Source: Colwellia sp. MB02u-6 (GTDB lineage Bacteria; Pseudomonadota; Gammaproteobacteria; Enterobacterales; Alteromonadaceae). Taken from it: a stretch of DNA of 64,000 nucleotides. Numbering within the stretch: the stretch's first letter is position 1; each line of letters opens with the position of its first letter. The notes under the pieces were generated by a model. That model had not been told where the DNA came from and searched no databases. It was given only the letters and a program-made list of their open reading frames with translations. Below, piece by piece: positions 1-9,434 of the stretch. Made by a program: the position numbers and the translations under genes. The stretch lies in the NCBI RefSeq assembly GCF_014077095.1, contig NZ_JACGVG010000015.1:91382-155381 (forward strand), in the 5' to 3' direction.

Positions 1-200
1 GTAACTTTGATGTATTTAAAACTTAAGATAACAGCCTATCATAAAAATGTTAGTCCGCTACTGAAAAATGTAATGACATTACACTACATACATAATAATA
101 AATAACGACTAATAACAGATCATTTACTAATAAAATTATTAATTTAACAATAAAGTATAGATAAAAATAATAGCATTTTAATAACTCAACCTAACTATTA

Positions 201-360
201 ATACCAGTTTCATTAATTAGTGGCTCTACTTCATATTCAGGAAACACAGCCAAACATAAGGCATTTATTTAACAACTATTTGTTCTAATTATTAAATAAA
301 TAACGCGCTAGTAGGTTATTTAAACGAGGAGAAATAATCAAAAATTAGTGAGATTGGTAT
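201..360. repeat. MITE-like element, family II (ATACCA termini)
   Basis: A 160-bp segment begins ATACCAGTTTCATTAATT and ends AAATTAGTGAGATTGGTAT. The two ends are imperfect inverted repeats of about 18 bp (consensus ATACCARTYTCAYTAATT). It has no coding capacity, which fits a miniature inverted-repeat element. A related right end is recognisable near 37235-37272, so this is a dispersed family and not a one-off hairpin. Confidence 0.5.
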
Positions 361-450
361 AAGTAACCTTGAACTATTAAGCAACAAAAACCATAATTGC
401 ATGGTCAGATTAACAACCAATTAATGACAAATTTTGTTTTTAATTGGTAT

Positions 451-475
451 AATTTATGATTAATAATCATAAATT
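451..475. promoter_or_regulatory. Perfect 12-bp palindrome upstream of ilv promoter
   Basis: Arms AATTTATGATTA and TAATCATAAATT are separated by a single A. The palindrome ends 12 bp before the -35 hexamer of the ilvIH promoter, a position typical of an operator or activator site. Lrp controls ilvIH in enterics, but which protein binds here is unknown. Confidence 0.35.
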
Positions 476-487
476 ATAAACTTTATA

Positions 488-516
488 TTGACACATCTAG
501 ACAAACCCCTTAAAAC
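488..516 (+). promoter_or_regulatory. ilvIH promoter (sigma70 type)
   Basis: A consensus -35 TTGACA (488-493) is followed by a 17-bp spacer and a -10 TAAAAC (511-516, 4 of 6 matches). Transcription would start near 523, about 30 nt before the leader peptide start, as expected for an attenuator-controlled operon. Confidence 0.65.
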
Positions 517-551
517 TGTAGTCACTATTTTTTACACAAACATTTTTTAAT

Positions 552-632
552 ATGAATTTCGTTAATACGCTGCTATCTCTCCTCATTCTCGTCTTGGTCT
601 CAAAACCAAGGTGTGGGCGATATTGTGTGTAA
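552..632 (+). CDS. ilv operon leader peptide (attenuator)
   Basis: This is a 26-residue reading frame of the amino acid leader peptide type. Residues 7-16 are almost entirely branched-chain: LLSLLILVLV, with six Leu, one Ile and two Val codons. Ribosome stalling there would report a shortage of charged Leu, Val or Ile tRNAs. A 6-bp hairpin (CTTGGT 593-598 with ACCAAG 605-610) overlaps the control codons, and a Rho-independent terminator follows 29 nt after the stop. The ribosome binding site is weak. The position between the promoter and ilvI and the codon content make the assignment strong, although no family match was computed. Confidence 0.75.
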   Translation: MNFVNTLLSLLILVLVSKPRCGRYCV

Positions 633-660
633 AAATAAAGTAAAAAAATAACAACAATAA

Positions 661-692
661 GCCCTCGCTCTGAAAAGAACGGGGGTTTTTTT
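661..692 (+). terminator. ilvIH attenuator terminator
   Basis: Stem CCCTCG (662-667) pairs with CGGGGG (680-685), including one G-U pair, and is followed by seven T residues (686-692). It lies between the leader peptide and ilvI, so it should end transcription when branched-chain amino acids are plentiful. GGGC at 615-618 could pair with GCCC at 661-664 as part of an antiterminator; that pairing is inferred. Confidence 0.7.
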
Positions 693-753
693 ATCGCTAT
701 TTATTTCAATTGATATTATTCAGAACAAATTTTATTTATTAAAGGGATTACAT

Positions 754-2478
754 ATGACAAAAGAGCAATTCTCAGGTGCCGAACTTGTGGTGAAAACCCT
801 AGCAGCACTTAAGGTAAAATATTTATTTGGCTATCCGGGAGGTACTGTCTTAGATATTTATGATGCACTCTTTCGACAAGATGATGTTGAGCACATTCTT
901 GTTCGCCATGAACAGGCCGCTACTCACATGGCAGACGGTTTTGCCCGCGCTACTGGTGAAGTAGGCTTTGTGTTAGCGACATCAGGGCCAGGTGCTACTA
1001 ATTGTATTACCGGCATTGCAACCGCGTATATGGACTCTATTCCTATGGTGGTGCTTTCAGGCCAAGTGCCTACCGGACTGATTGGAGACGACGCCTTTCA
1101 AGAAACCGATATTGTTGGTTGCTCTCGGCCAATAGTAAAGCATAGCTTTAACTGCCGTAGTGTTGTCGACATACCTAACACTATTGCAAAAGCATTTTAT
1201 ATTGCCAGTACCGGTCGACCTGGTCCTGTGGTTATCGAGCTACCTAAAGATATTTTAATGCCGCAATACACTGCAGAGTTTAAATTAAGCGCAGAAGTGA
1301 ACATGCGATCGTACAATCCAAACGTGAAAGGCCATCACCGTCAAATTAAGAAAGCGGTAGAAGCTATAAGCCAAGCAAAACGTCTTGTGGTTTATGCTGG
1401 TGGCGGCGTAATCATAGCAAATGCCGCAGAATTGCTAACCGAATTAGTAGAGAAACTTAACGCACCTGTTACCAATACTTTAATGGGATTAGGCGCTATA
1501 TCAGGTTTACATGAAAACTTTATTGGTATGTTAGGCATGCATGGTAGCTTAGAAGCTAATAGAGCTATGGCAAATGCTGATGTTATTCTCGCTTTAGGGG
1601 CAAGGTTTGATGACCGTGTTACTAACAATGTTAAGAAGTTTTGTCCAGATGCTACTATCGTGCATGTTGATATTGATCCCACCTCGATATCTAAAACTAT
1701 TAATGCTCATATTCCTGTTGTTGGCTTACTTGATATTGTAATTAAACAGTTGCTTGTTGAACTGGAAGAAAAGCAATTTAGTGTTAACAAAGAAGAAAAC
1801 AAAACATGGTGGCAACAAATTGCACAATGGCGAGCAGTTAAAAGTTTTAGCTACGAACAAACTGATGGTGTAATAAAACCACAGCGTGTTATTGAATCTA
1901 TGTATAAAGCAACACAAGGTGATGCCTACGTATGTTCTGATGTTGGACAGCACCAAATGTTTGCCGCGCAATACTATCCGTATGCGAAGCCACGTCAGTG
2001 GATAAATTCAGGTGGTCTAGGCACTATGGGCTTTGGCTTACCTGCTGCAATGGGCGTAAAATTAGCCTTTCCTAATAGTCATGTTATCTGTATTACCGGA
2101 GACGGTTCAATACAGATGAACATACAAGAACTATCAACTTGTTTGCAATATAATTTATCTGTGGTCATTATTTCATTGAACAACCGCTCTTTAGGCATGG
2201 TCCGTCAATGGCAAGATATGGTCTATGGTGGACGTCATTCCTCTTCGTATATGGATTCTTTACCAGATTTTGTCAAATTGGCTGAGTCCTATGGTCATGT
2301 AGGTATGCAAATTAATAAGCTTGATGAATTAGACGAAAAAATTAAAGAGGCTTTTGCGATTAAAAACCGACTAGTTTTTGTCGATGTGCTGGTTGATGAA
2401 AATGAGCATGTCTATCCGATGCAAATACGTACTGGTGCTATTGATGAAATGTGGATCAAAAAAGGAGTGAAAGGTTAA
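754..2478 (+). CDS. ilvI: Acetolactate synthase large (catalytic) subunit
   Basis: Thiamine diphosphate enzyme (574 aa) that condenses two pyruvates to acetolactate, or pyruvate with 2-oxobutyrate, the first common step of Val, Leu and Ile synthesis. The N-terminal domain carries the catalytic Glu in RHEQAA (Glu53). The C-terminal TPP/Mg motif begins GDGSIQMN and ends in LNN. The length is normal for IlvI/IlvB. The ATG at 754 has a strong AAAGGGA ribosome site at 741-747. The stop overlaps the ilvH start by one base, so the two are translationally coupled. IlvI is preferred over IlvB because the partner is an IlvH-length small subunit. Expression should be controlled by the attenuator just upstream. 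Confidence 0.95.
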   Translation: MTKEQFSGAELVVKTLAALKVKYLFGYPGGTVLDIYDALFRQDDVEHILVRHEQAATHMADGFARATGEVGFVLATSGPGATNCITGIATAYMDSIPMVVLSGQVPTGLIGDDAFQETDIVGCSRPIVKHSFNCRSVVDIPNTIAKAFYIASTGRPGPVVIELPKDILMPQYTAEFKLSAEVNMRSYNPNVKGHHRQIKKAVEAISQAKRLVVYAGGGVIIANAAELLTELVEKLNAPVTNTLMGLGAISGLHENFIGMLGMHGSLEANRAMANADVILALGARFDDRVTNNVKKFCPDATIVHVDIDPTSISKTINAHIPVVGLLDIVIKQLLVELEEKQFSVNKEENKTWWQQIAQWRAVKSFSYEQTDGVIKPQRVIESMYKATQGDAYVCSDVGQHQMFAAQYYPYAKPRQWINSGGLGTMGFGLPAAMGVKLAFPNSHVICITGDGSIQMNIQELSTCLQYNLSVVIISLNNRSLGMVRQWQDMVYGGRHSSSYMDSLPDFVKLAESYGHVGMQINKLDELDEKIKEAFAIKNRLVFVDVLVDENEHVYPMQIRTGAIDEMWIKKGVKG

Positions 2479-2978
2479 TGCGCAGAATCTTAGCAGTATT
2501 ATTAGAGAACGAAGCAGGATCACTTTCACGTATTGTTGGGTTGTTTTCTCAACGAGCATTTAATATTGAAAGTTTAACCGTTGCCCCCACTGATGATGAT
2601 AGCTTATCTCGTATCACTATTGTCACCAAAGGTAATGACAAAATACTTGAGCAAATAGTTAAACAAGTAAATAAACTTATCGATGTTATTAAAGTAACTG
2701 ACTTAACCGAGCGAAGTTATGTCGAGCGTGAATTACTACTTATTAAAGTCTTGGCAATGAACGAAAAGTCACGCAGTGAAGTAAAACGTATAACTGATAT
2801 CTTTAGAGGCTCTATTATTGATATTGGTAAGCAGGTTTACACTGTTCAACTGACGGGTAATGCAGAGAAAATCAATGCTTTTATCTCCACACTCGCCAAC
2901 GAAACAGAAATCATAGAATCAGTTAGATCTGGCTGTGTCGGTATTGCTCGCGGTGAAAAAGCGTTAAGCGTGAAGTAA
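2478..2978 (+). CDS. ilvH: Acetolactate synthase small (regulatory) subunit
   Basis: Regulatory subunit (166 aa; E. coli IlvH is 163) that activates IlvI and confers feedback inhibition by valine. An ACT domain starts at residue 1 ([19 protein letters not shown]), followed by the C-terminal small-subunit domain. I chose the ATG at 2478 because it forms a TAATG overlap with the ilvI stop and starts the protein exactly at the ACT domain. An AAAGGAGTG ribosome site precedes it, inside the end of ilvI. The frame is open further upstream, but that would add residues foreign to the family. Confidence 0.95.
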   Translation: MRRILAVLLENEAGSLSRIVGLFSQRAFNIESLTVAPTDDDSLSRITIVTKGNDKILEQIVKQVNKLIDVIKVTDLTERSYVERELLLIKVLAMNEKSRSEVKRITDIFRGSIIDIGKQVYTVQLTGNAEKINAFISTLANETEIIESVRSGCVGIARGEKALSVK

Positions 2979-3300
2979 GAATATACTTTGCTATATAGAC
3001 AATTCTGAGGGACTTTAAGTATTTAACTTGATGGACTAAAGTCAAATCTACATTGAACCTAAATAGGGCCTACAAATGATCATGTAATCTTGGACAATGG
3101 TTTTGTAGGCCGGACTTCAGTCTGTCAAAAGTTTAGCCGGCGCTGAATCTAATGAACCAGCAATAATATGCAACCATATATTGTTATTATTGCTCGGTAT
3201 TTAGCCCAACCTGTAGTGAATTGGCATAGGTAACATATCACCTACATATGGTTGTCAGTGAACATTTAGCCTTCGGCAATTTTTTTTAATATTCATATCT
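2979..3300. repeat. Intergenic region with degenerate family I elements
   Basis: There is no gene between ilvH and the convergent DUF3466 gene. Two family I pieces are visible: an isolated arm at 3024-3052 (a version of GGACTAAAGTCCAACCTACA) and a shortened, reversed element at about 3104-3214 that begins TGTAGGCCGGACTTCAGTC and continues with the interior motif GTTTAGCCGG. Both are more diverged than the copies at 20.6-21.1 kb. Confidence 0.55.
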
Positions 3301-3336
3301 AAAAAGCCCGGTAACAAAATCTATCACCGGGTTTTT
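3301..3336. terminator. Bidirectional Rho-independent terminator
   Basis: Stem CCCGGT (3307-3312) pairs with ACCGGG (3326-3331). It is flanked by an A-run on the left and TTTTT on the right, so it can serve both ilvIH on the plus strand and the DUF3466 gene on the minus strand, which converge here. Confidence 0.75.
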
Positions 3337-3353
3337 AAAAAGCCTCCACTTAT

Positions 3354-5135
3354 TTAATGCTTAAGCTTTCTCTTCCATGTCAATCTGCGAGCTAAACCGG
3401 CAAATATTAACAATAAAATACTACTCGAACCAAAACCGGCACCCTGACGTTCTACTTTCTCTTCAACAGCACTACAATCCTCAAGCTCTCCCGCGATTGG
3501 CTTCAAGGTGACTGCACGAACTACATCTTCAAGTAGTTGTTCGCCTTGCTCATCAAGCATTAATACACCCTTTGAATCACGGCGAGGAACTCTGATCAAT
3601 GCGGTTGCTGAAACTTCATTGGCATCATTAATATCACGTGCTTCAATAATCGTATAATCACTGCCACAGGCTAAAAAGTCGTTAAGATCGGTAAAAGTTT
3701 CACTGGTAATATCATATAAAAAACCATGTGTTCTTCTCGGGGTGCTGGTGTTGTCGTTATGCGTTTCAACCTCACCTTCACCTACTATTTTACCACTTTC
3801 ATTAATAGCGCGAGCTGTACTCGAACTACCGTTAAAAAAGTCTGTTGGTAAAATCATTTCCATCGTTTCAGCATTGGTATCAACATGATAGAACTTAGTT
3901 CTTTGGTTACCATTAATAAAAGCATTAACATGCCCTATTGCTATACCGGCATCGTTAATGCCATAAGTACGCGAATCAAAGTACTTGCCGTGATCCTCAG
4001 TAAAGTCCATAACTTCACCGCCTTTATATACTACCGCATATAAACTACGACGTTCTCTTGCACTGGGTTCAGTTACATTTTCATTTACCCAGCCATGAGC
4101 ATAACCGACGGCTACACCTTGATTATTAATAGCTTGAGCATAGTTAACATATTCACGAACATCATCAACATGAGGAGTAACTAACTGTCCTAATATTTCT
4201 GAGCTAATGATACCTTGTTCATCAATAGACCATTTTATTGCTTCAGTATTATAAACCTCAGCAATAATCTGCTGTACACAGATCTTAAACGGTAAATCAT
4301 CAAGTACGTCTGGATCAGCACAACCACCGGTTTCATCGTTAATAAAGTCAATGGCATTTTGATCAATACTCGTACTAGCATAACCAACCGCAAAGTGAGA
4401 CTCACTAATATCTAATATGGCTGATTCACCACCAAAACGTTGATCTTCAGGTAAATCTATCTCACTAGGAGGAATGACTTCGATGATACTGGCACCACCG
4501 TCAGAGGAGAAAAAACCACGGGTGGTAAATGCACGTAACCAGTGTGTTACTTCTTCCGCATCACTTTTAGTAAAATCAAGCGGTAAGTAAGGCGCTGAGG
4601 CATTGCCGTATACCCAGCCTTCATTGGTAATGCCACTAATAAATTCTTTTGTCGAGCGGGTCAGAATATCTGTATTAGGAATATTTTCATCAAATACATT
4701 AAATAATTCTGTTTGACCATTAAAGTTAGTCATGGCAAAAACATCACCAATTTCTTGATAAAGGCTATTACCCGCTCTTGAACTTAAAAACCTTATAACC
4801 CATGAAAGATCATTAGCCGTTGGATTACCTGCGCGTAAAGCCACTTCATCTTCAATATTAACTAGGTCGTGCACACCTTCATGACTTCGCTCAGCTAAAA
4901 GAACGATAAAGTCATAGTCATCTTCATCAAGGTATTGAAACTGTACGGGAAAGTTATAGATGTCAGTGCCTGAAATAGCAGCTTCACCGTTATTATTTTC
5001 CTGTTGTGAATAAGTGTATTTTAATGAGGAAACATTACCTTTATCAATAACTTGGTAAGTTGCAGCATTAACCGCGGATAGTCCTAATGCACTAGTGATA
5101 CCTAATGCTAAAATTGATTTTACAAATTTGTTCAT
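3354..5135 (-). CDS. DUF3466 family exported protein
   Basis: Exported protein of unknown function, 593 aa from the chosen start. A clear signal peptide (MNKFVKSILALGITSALG, cleavage after SAVNA) begins at 5135. An upstream ATG at 5168 would add 11 residues before it and overlap uup, so 5135 is preferred. The body holds HAF-like repeats of the type INxxGxxxG (AINNQGVAVGY, GINDAGIAIGH, AINESGKIVGE). The C-terminus has a Gly/Ser-rich patch, a hydrophobic segment and a basic tail (GAGFGSSS...LLLIFAGLARR), which resembles GlyGly-CTERM-type surface sorting signals. DUF3466 genes sit next to uup in related genera, as here. The function is not known. Confidence 0.8.
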   Translation of the reverse strand: MNKFVKSILALGITSALGLSAVNAATYQVIDKGNVSSLKYTYSQQENNNGEAAISGTDIYNFPVQFQYLDEDDYDFIVLLAERSHEGVHDLVNIEDEVALRAGNPTANDLSWVIRFLSSRAGNSLYQEIGDVFAMTNFNGQTELFNVFDENIPNTDILTRSTKEFISGITNEGWVYGNASAPYLPLDFTKSDAEEVTHWLRAFTTRGFFSSDGGASIIEVIPPSEIDLPEDQRFGGESAILDISESHFAVGYASTSIDQNAIDFINDETGGCADPDVLDDLPFKICVQQIIAEVYNTEAIKWSIDEQGIISSEILGQLVTPHVDDVREYVNYAQAINNQGVAVGYAHGWVNENVTEPSARERRSLYAVVYKGGEVMDFTEDHGKYFDSRTYGINDAGIAIGHVNAFINGNQRTKFYHVDTNAETMEMILPTDFFNGSSSTARAINESGKIVGEGEVETHNDNTSTPRRTHGFLYDITSETFTDLNDFLACGSDYTIIEARDINDANEVSATALIRVPRRDSKGVLMLDEQGEQLLEDVVRAVTLKPIAGELEDCSAVEEKVERQGAGFGSSSILLLIFAGLARRLTWKRKLKH

Positions 5136-5160
5136 GTAACTACTAAACTCACTTTTGTTA

Positions 5161-7062
5161 TTAATCATCTAATTCTTGCCATCTAGCGTAGGCAACTTCG
5201 AGTTTTGACTCATCTATAGCTAACTGGTTCAATATATTATTACTTTGCTCTTGGCTTTGACTAAAAAAGTCAGCGTGATTAACTTTTTCCTGCAAGTCAG
5301 CAATTGATGTTTCAAGTTCATCAATAATCCCAGGTAAGTTTTCTAACTCTGTTTTCTCTTTAAATGAGCGTTTTTTCTTAACCGGGGTATTAACCTTACT
5401 ATTGGCTTTTTCAGCCACAGCGACTTTAGCAACGGCCTTAGTCGCTGTTTCACGTTGTTTGTCTTTATAAGCTAAGTAATCATCAACATCATCGTAGCCA
5501 CCAACGATTTGTGAAACGTGACCGGTACCATCAAAATACAAGCAACTATTGACACAGTTATTAACAAAGTCGCGATCATGGCTAACTAAAATAACTGTTC
5601 CTGCATAATTTGCAACGACTTCTTCCAATAGCTCTAAAGTTTCAATATCCAAATCATTGGTTGGCTCATCCAAAATCAATAGGTTACTGGGGCGTAAAAA
5701 TAACCGAGCAAGTAACAAGCGATTTTTTTCACCGCCCGATAAGGCTCTAACGGGTGTTCGTGCACGCTTAGGACTAAAGAGGAAGTCTTGTAGGTAACCT
5801 AATACATGTCTTGGTTTACCGTTTACCACAACTTCTTGCTTACCTTCACCGACAATTTCTTGCACGGTTTGGTTAAGATCTAAGGCTTCACGATGTTGAT
5901 CAAAATAAGCAATATCTAAATTAACACCTGAGCGCATTTTACCGCTGGTAGCTTCAAGATTGCCCATAATCATTTTAATCAAGGTCGACTTACCCGTACC
6001 GTTAGCACCAATAAAGGCGATGCGGTCATTTCGGGTGATCAATAAATCTAAATTTTTGATAATAACTTTATCATCAAAAGCGATAGTTATGTCTTCCGCT
6101 TCAAATACCAGCTTACCTGAACGGTCGCCTTGGGTGATATTCATCGTACTTTGATTACGAACCTCACGACGAGCTTGGCGTTCACCTCGAAGTTTCTCAA
6201 GTGCTCTTACTCGACCTTCATTGCGTGTACGACGAGCTTTTACACCTTGTCTAATCCAGACTTCTTCTTCTGCCAGCTTCTTATCAAATAGCGAGTTTTG
6301 TTGTGATTCAACCTGCAAGTCATGCGCTTTTTGCTCTATGTACAGATCATAATTGCCTGGGTAACTTTTCAAAACACCACGATCAAGGTCAATAATACGT
6401 GTCGATACGCCACGAATAAATGCCCTATCATGACTAATGAAAAGTATCGTGCCAGCAAAGTCTTTTAAAAATGACTCTAGCCATAAAACACTTTTAATAT
6501 CTAAATGGTTAGTGGGTTCGTCAAGCAATAAAATATCTGGTGCTGACACTAAGGCCTTAGCTAACGCAACCTTACGTAACCAACCGCCTGAAAGGTCACA
6601 AATCTTATCGTCCGGGTTCAGCGCCAAAGTGGTCATCACTTGCTCGATACGTTGTTCGTCTTGCCAAGCGTTTGCCACTTCAAGTTGATCTTGAACATTG
6701 GCTAATTTATTAAGGTTTTTGTCTGATGGGTCTTCAGTAACATCATGAATAATTGCATGATAACGCTTAATTAAATCCGCATTTTCCTTTACACCTTGTG
6801 CAATATGATCAAAAACACTGATATCTGAAGTTTCTGGAGGATCTTGCTCTAACATCGCGACTTGCATGGTGCTAGATTTAAGCACTTGACCATCATCTAA
6901 GGTTTGAAAACCCATTAATACTTTCATTAATGTCGATTTTCCAGCACCATTTCTGCCAACCAAACAAATTCTTTCGCCCGTTTGTACACTCAGATCCGCT
7001 TTATCTAAGACTTTGTCTTCACCGAAGGCTAATTCACCTTGGGAAATACGAATTAATTCCAT
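5161..7062 (-). CDS. uup: ABC-F ATPase Uup
   Basis: Soluble ABC-F protein (633 aa) with two ATP-binding cassettes and no membrane segments. Walker A motifs are GRNGAGKST (residues 36-44) and GANGTGKST; signatures are LSGGW and LSGGE; each Walker B is followed by LDEPTNHLD or LDEPTNDLD. A charged linker separates the cassettes, and a C-terminal Lys/Glu-rich coiled coil (the DNA-binding domain of Uup) ends the protein. Uup family members act on the ribosome and affect precise excision of transposons. The gene starts 3 bp after the glutaredoxin-like gene, and its stop lies 25 bp before the DUF3466 start, so it belongs to a minus-strand operon. Confidence 0.92.
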   Translation of the reverse strand: MELIRISQGELAFGEDKVLDKADLSVQTGERICLVGRNGAGKSTLMKVLMGFQTLDDGQVLKSSTMQVAMLEQDPPETSDISVFDHIAQGVKENADLIKRYHAIIHDVTEDPSDKNLNKLANVQDQLEVANAWQDEQRIEQVMTTLALNPDDKICDLSGGWLRKVALAKALVSAPDILLLDEPTNHLDIKSVLWLESFLKDFAGTILFISHDRAFIRGVSTRIIDLDRGVLKSYPGNYDLYIEQKAHDLQVESQQNSLFDKKLAEEEVWIRQGVKARRTRNEGRVRALEKLRGERQARREVRNQSTMNITQGDRSGKLVFEAEDITIAFDDKVIIKNLDLLITRNDRIAFIGANGTGKSTLIKMIMGNLEATSGKMRSGVNLDIAYFDQHREALDLNQTVQEIVGEGKQEVVVNGKPRHVLGYLQDFLFSPKRARTPVRALSGGEKNRLLLARLFLRPSNLLILDEPTNDLDIETLELLEEVVANYAGTVILVSHDRDFVNNCVNSCLYFDGTGHVSQIVGGYDDVDDYLAYKDKQRETATKAVAKVAVAEKANSKVNTPVKKKRSFKEKTELENLPGIIDELETSIADLQEKVNHADFFSQSQEQSNNILNQLAIDESKLEVAYARWQELDD

Positions 7063-7065
7063 AAA

Positions 7066-7296
7066 CTACAATAACTCCAAAACTTGTGCTTGTTCAAATG
7101 GCCAAAATAATTTTTTTTGGCTCGAAAGACGCTCTAAAACAGGAATGCGAACACGATACAGCGTAACTAGCTTATCATCATCGAGTATATCGACCACGCG
7201 AATATCTGTTGCAGGCATAACAGCTAGGCATAATGCCAAAGCCTCTTCACATAAATGACAGCCTTCGCTGCCATAAAGGTTAAATTTTACTGACAT
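7066..7296 (-). CDS. Glutaredoxin-like protein (DUF836 family)
   Basis: Small thioredoxin-fold protein of 76 aa. The redox motif CHLC lies at residues 13-16 after a beta strand (KFNLYGSEGCHLC), and the cis-proline motif is RIPVL. This is the short glutaredoxin-like family (DUF836) often placed between rlmKL and uup in Vibrio and Shewanella relatives. The substrate is unknown. It starts 11 bp after the rlmKL stop. Confidence 0.8.
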   Translation of the reverse strand: MSVKFNLYGSEGCHLCEEALALCLAVMPATDIRVVDILDDDKLVTLYRVRIPVLERLSSQKKLFWPFEQAQVLELL

Positions 7297-7307
7297 ATTA
7301 ACTCACC

Positions 7308-9434
7308 TTACACCTTAAGTGTAATCAACCAACTATTATGAATATGCTTGTTGCGTTGAAAGTCTTTATCTCGTGTTCTCTCGCTTATTTCTTGCACCTG
7401 TAAATTTAAGGCAGAAATAGCGTCAAAATCCATTTTAAAATTACGCTTATTATTGGTAAAAATTAATTCACCACCAGTAGCGAGTGATTTTACTCCATCA
7501 GTAATTAAACTGATGTGATCTCGTTGCACGTCAAAGCTTTCTCCCATGCGCTTTGAATTAGAGAAAGTGGGTGGGTCAATAAACACCAGATCAAATTTTT
7601 TCTCATTTTTCTTCAACCATTGCAAACAGTCCGCTTGAATAAAGTCATATTTATGACCACTGAGATTATTCAGTACAAAATTATCTTGTGCCCAACTTAA
7701 ATAAGTTTTCGACATATCAACCGTGGTTACCGTATCCGCGCCATGCAATGCCGCTTGCAAAGAAACCGAACCGGTATAGGCAAACAAATTTAATAATGAT
7801 TTACCCGCTGATTTTTTCGCAACAATTTGGCGGGTTTTACGGTGATCAAGAAACAGCCCAGTATCTAAAAAATCCCAAAGGTTTACTTTTAATTTCGCGC
7901 CATATTCATGCACAACCATGGATTTTTTGGTTTGTTCAACCCGTTGGTACTGATCTTTGCCCTTTTGTTTTGCCCGCGTTTTAATAATAACTTTATCGGT
8001 AGGAACGCCAAGTACCTTAGGAGCAAAATAAACAACTTCTTGTAATCTTTTCGCCACTTTCTCAGGTTCAATGATGGCTGGCGCCGTGTACTCATGAATA
8101 ACCAAGTGATCGCCATAAACATCAACCGCTACATTATACTCAGGAATATCGGCATCATATAAGCGATAACATTCTATGTTTTCTTGCTTAAGCCAGCCTT
8201 TCAAGTTTTTCTTATTCTTTAATAAGCGATTACCAAAGTCTGAGTCTTTACCATCAAATTCAGTATCAACATTGCTGCTTGATACTTGCTTATCATCTAA
8301 ATTATAAAGTGCAAATTGGCAATCTAATGGGCCATTTTTAAACTTATAACGTTTTAAAGTCACCATTTTCATCATGGCTAACAATTCAGTATTGGCTGTT
8401 AACACCGCCACTCGCCAATTAACAAAATGAGATTTAAACTTCTGCCCTAGTAAAGCAAAGCTTTCTACCAGTTCAGGTAGCTCACCTATTCGTTCGCCGT
8501 AGGGTGGGTTAAATAAGATAGTACCTTTAGGACCAAAGGCATTTTTTATGTCATTAGCATTTTTACACGAGAATTCAATAAACCTTTGCACGCCAGCATT
8601 TTTAGCATTTTGCTGGGCGGTTTGTAATACTCGGCTATCAAGATCAAGACCAAATACTTTAGTTTTAAGCTGCGTTAAACCAACATGTGATTGTTCAATG
8701 GCAGCAGACTTTGCTGATTTCCAGGCGGCAGGCTGATGCCCTAACCAAAAATCAAAACCCCATTGCGCTCTATCAATGCCAGGTGCATAACCTGCTGCCA
8801 TTAATACCGCCTCTATCACTATAGTTCCAGAACCACACATAGGGTCAACTAAAGGCTTAGAGGTATCTTCTAACCAACCAGAACGAGTAATAATAGCGGC
8901 CGCTAAATGTTCTTTTAATGGCGCAGCACCCGAATGCTCTCGATAGCCCCTTTTAAATAAGCTACGGCCAGAGAAGTCTAAATAAATAACAACTTTTTGC
9001 TTTAACAAACGTGCTTGAAAACTTACCTGTGGCGCTGACTTATCAACTGAAGGACGTTCTTGGTTTAAATCGCGAAAATGGTCAACAACCGCATCTTTAA
9101 CCGTTAAGGCACCAAATTGACTGTTTCTGATTTCGTCGCTTGTACCGACAAAATCAATGGCAAAGGTATTATCAACAGAGAACATTTCCGACCAAGTGAT
9201 GGACTTTGCTACCGCATAAAGCTCATCTTTATTGTTAGCGTCACCTTCAGCCAACTTCAGCAGTATGCGAGTGGATAAGCGACAGCGCAGACAAATGTGA
9301 TACGCATGTTCAATCGTTGAAGTGAAATAAACGCCCTCAGGCTTTTGAACAACTTGTTCGGCTTTCAAATCTTTAAGTTCTTGTGCCAGTAATATTTCTA
9401 TACCTGGTGAGGTTAATGCTAAAAATTGCTGCAT
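7308..9434 (-). CDS. rlmL: Bifunctional 23S rRNA methyltransferase RlmKL
   Basis: Fusion enzyme (708 aa) making m2G2445 (RlmL half) and m7G2069 (RlmK half) in 23S rRNA. The N-terminal third contains a THUMP RNA-binding region. The first methyltransferase domain has the SAM motif DPMCGSGTIVIEA and the catalytic NPPY (ILFNPPYGERI). The C-terminal domain has LLNLFAYTGSVSLQAA and FIDPPTF. Length and domain order match E. coli RlmKL. It is the first gene of the minus-strand run toward uup; the promoter should lie in 9435-9600. Confidence 0.93.
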   Translation of the reverse strand: MQQFLALTSPGIEILLAQELKDLKAEQVVQKPEGVYFTSTIEHAYHICLRCRLSTRILLKLAEGDANNKDELYAVAKSITWSEMFSVDNTFAIDFVGTSDEIRNSQFGALTVKDAVVDHFRDLNQERPSVDKSAPQVSFQARLLKQKVVIYLDFSGRSLFKRGYREHSGAAPLKEHLAAAIITRSGWLEDTSKPLVDPMCGSGTIVIEAVLMAAGYAPGIDRAQWGFDFWLGHQPAAWKSAKSAAIEQSHVGLTQLKTKVFGLDLDSRVLQTAQQNAKNAGVQRFIEFSCKNANDIKNAFGPKGTILFNPPYGERIGELPELVESFALLGQKFKSHFVNWRVAVLTANTELLAMMKMVTLKRYKFKNGPLDCQFALYNLDDKQVSSSNVDTEFDGKDSDFGNRLLKNKKNLKGWLKQENIECYRLYDADIPEYNVAVDVYGDHLVIHEYTAPAIIEPEKVAKRLQEVVYFAPKVLGVPTDKVIIKTRAKQKGKDQYQRVEQTKKSMVVHEYGAKLKVNLWDFLDTGLFLDHRKTRQIVAKKSAGKSLLNLFAYTGSVSLQAALHGADTVTTVDMSKTYLSWAQDNFVLNNLSGHKYDFIQADCLQWLKKNEKKFDLVFIDPPTFSNSKRMGESFDVQRDHISLITDGVKSLATGGELIFTNNKRNFKMDFDAISALNLQVQEISERTRDKDFQRNKHIHNSWLITLKV

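Larger units (their letters stand above)
1..487. other. Intergenic region upstream of ilvIH
   Basis: No convincing gene is visible in this very AT-rich stretch. It holds a 160-bp inverted-repeat element (201-360) and a perfect 12-bp palindrome (451-475), both listed separately. The rest shows no structure I can interpret. The gene to the left lies outside the window. Confidence 0.6.

Noticed and set aside
7688..7984. 98-codon plus-strand frame inside rlmKL
   Set aside because: It lies wholly opposite conserved RlmK-domain codons; composition is that of a shadow frame.
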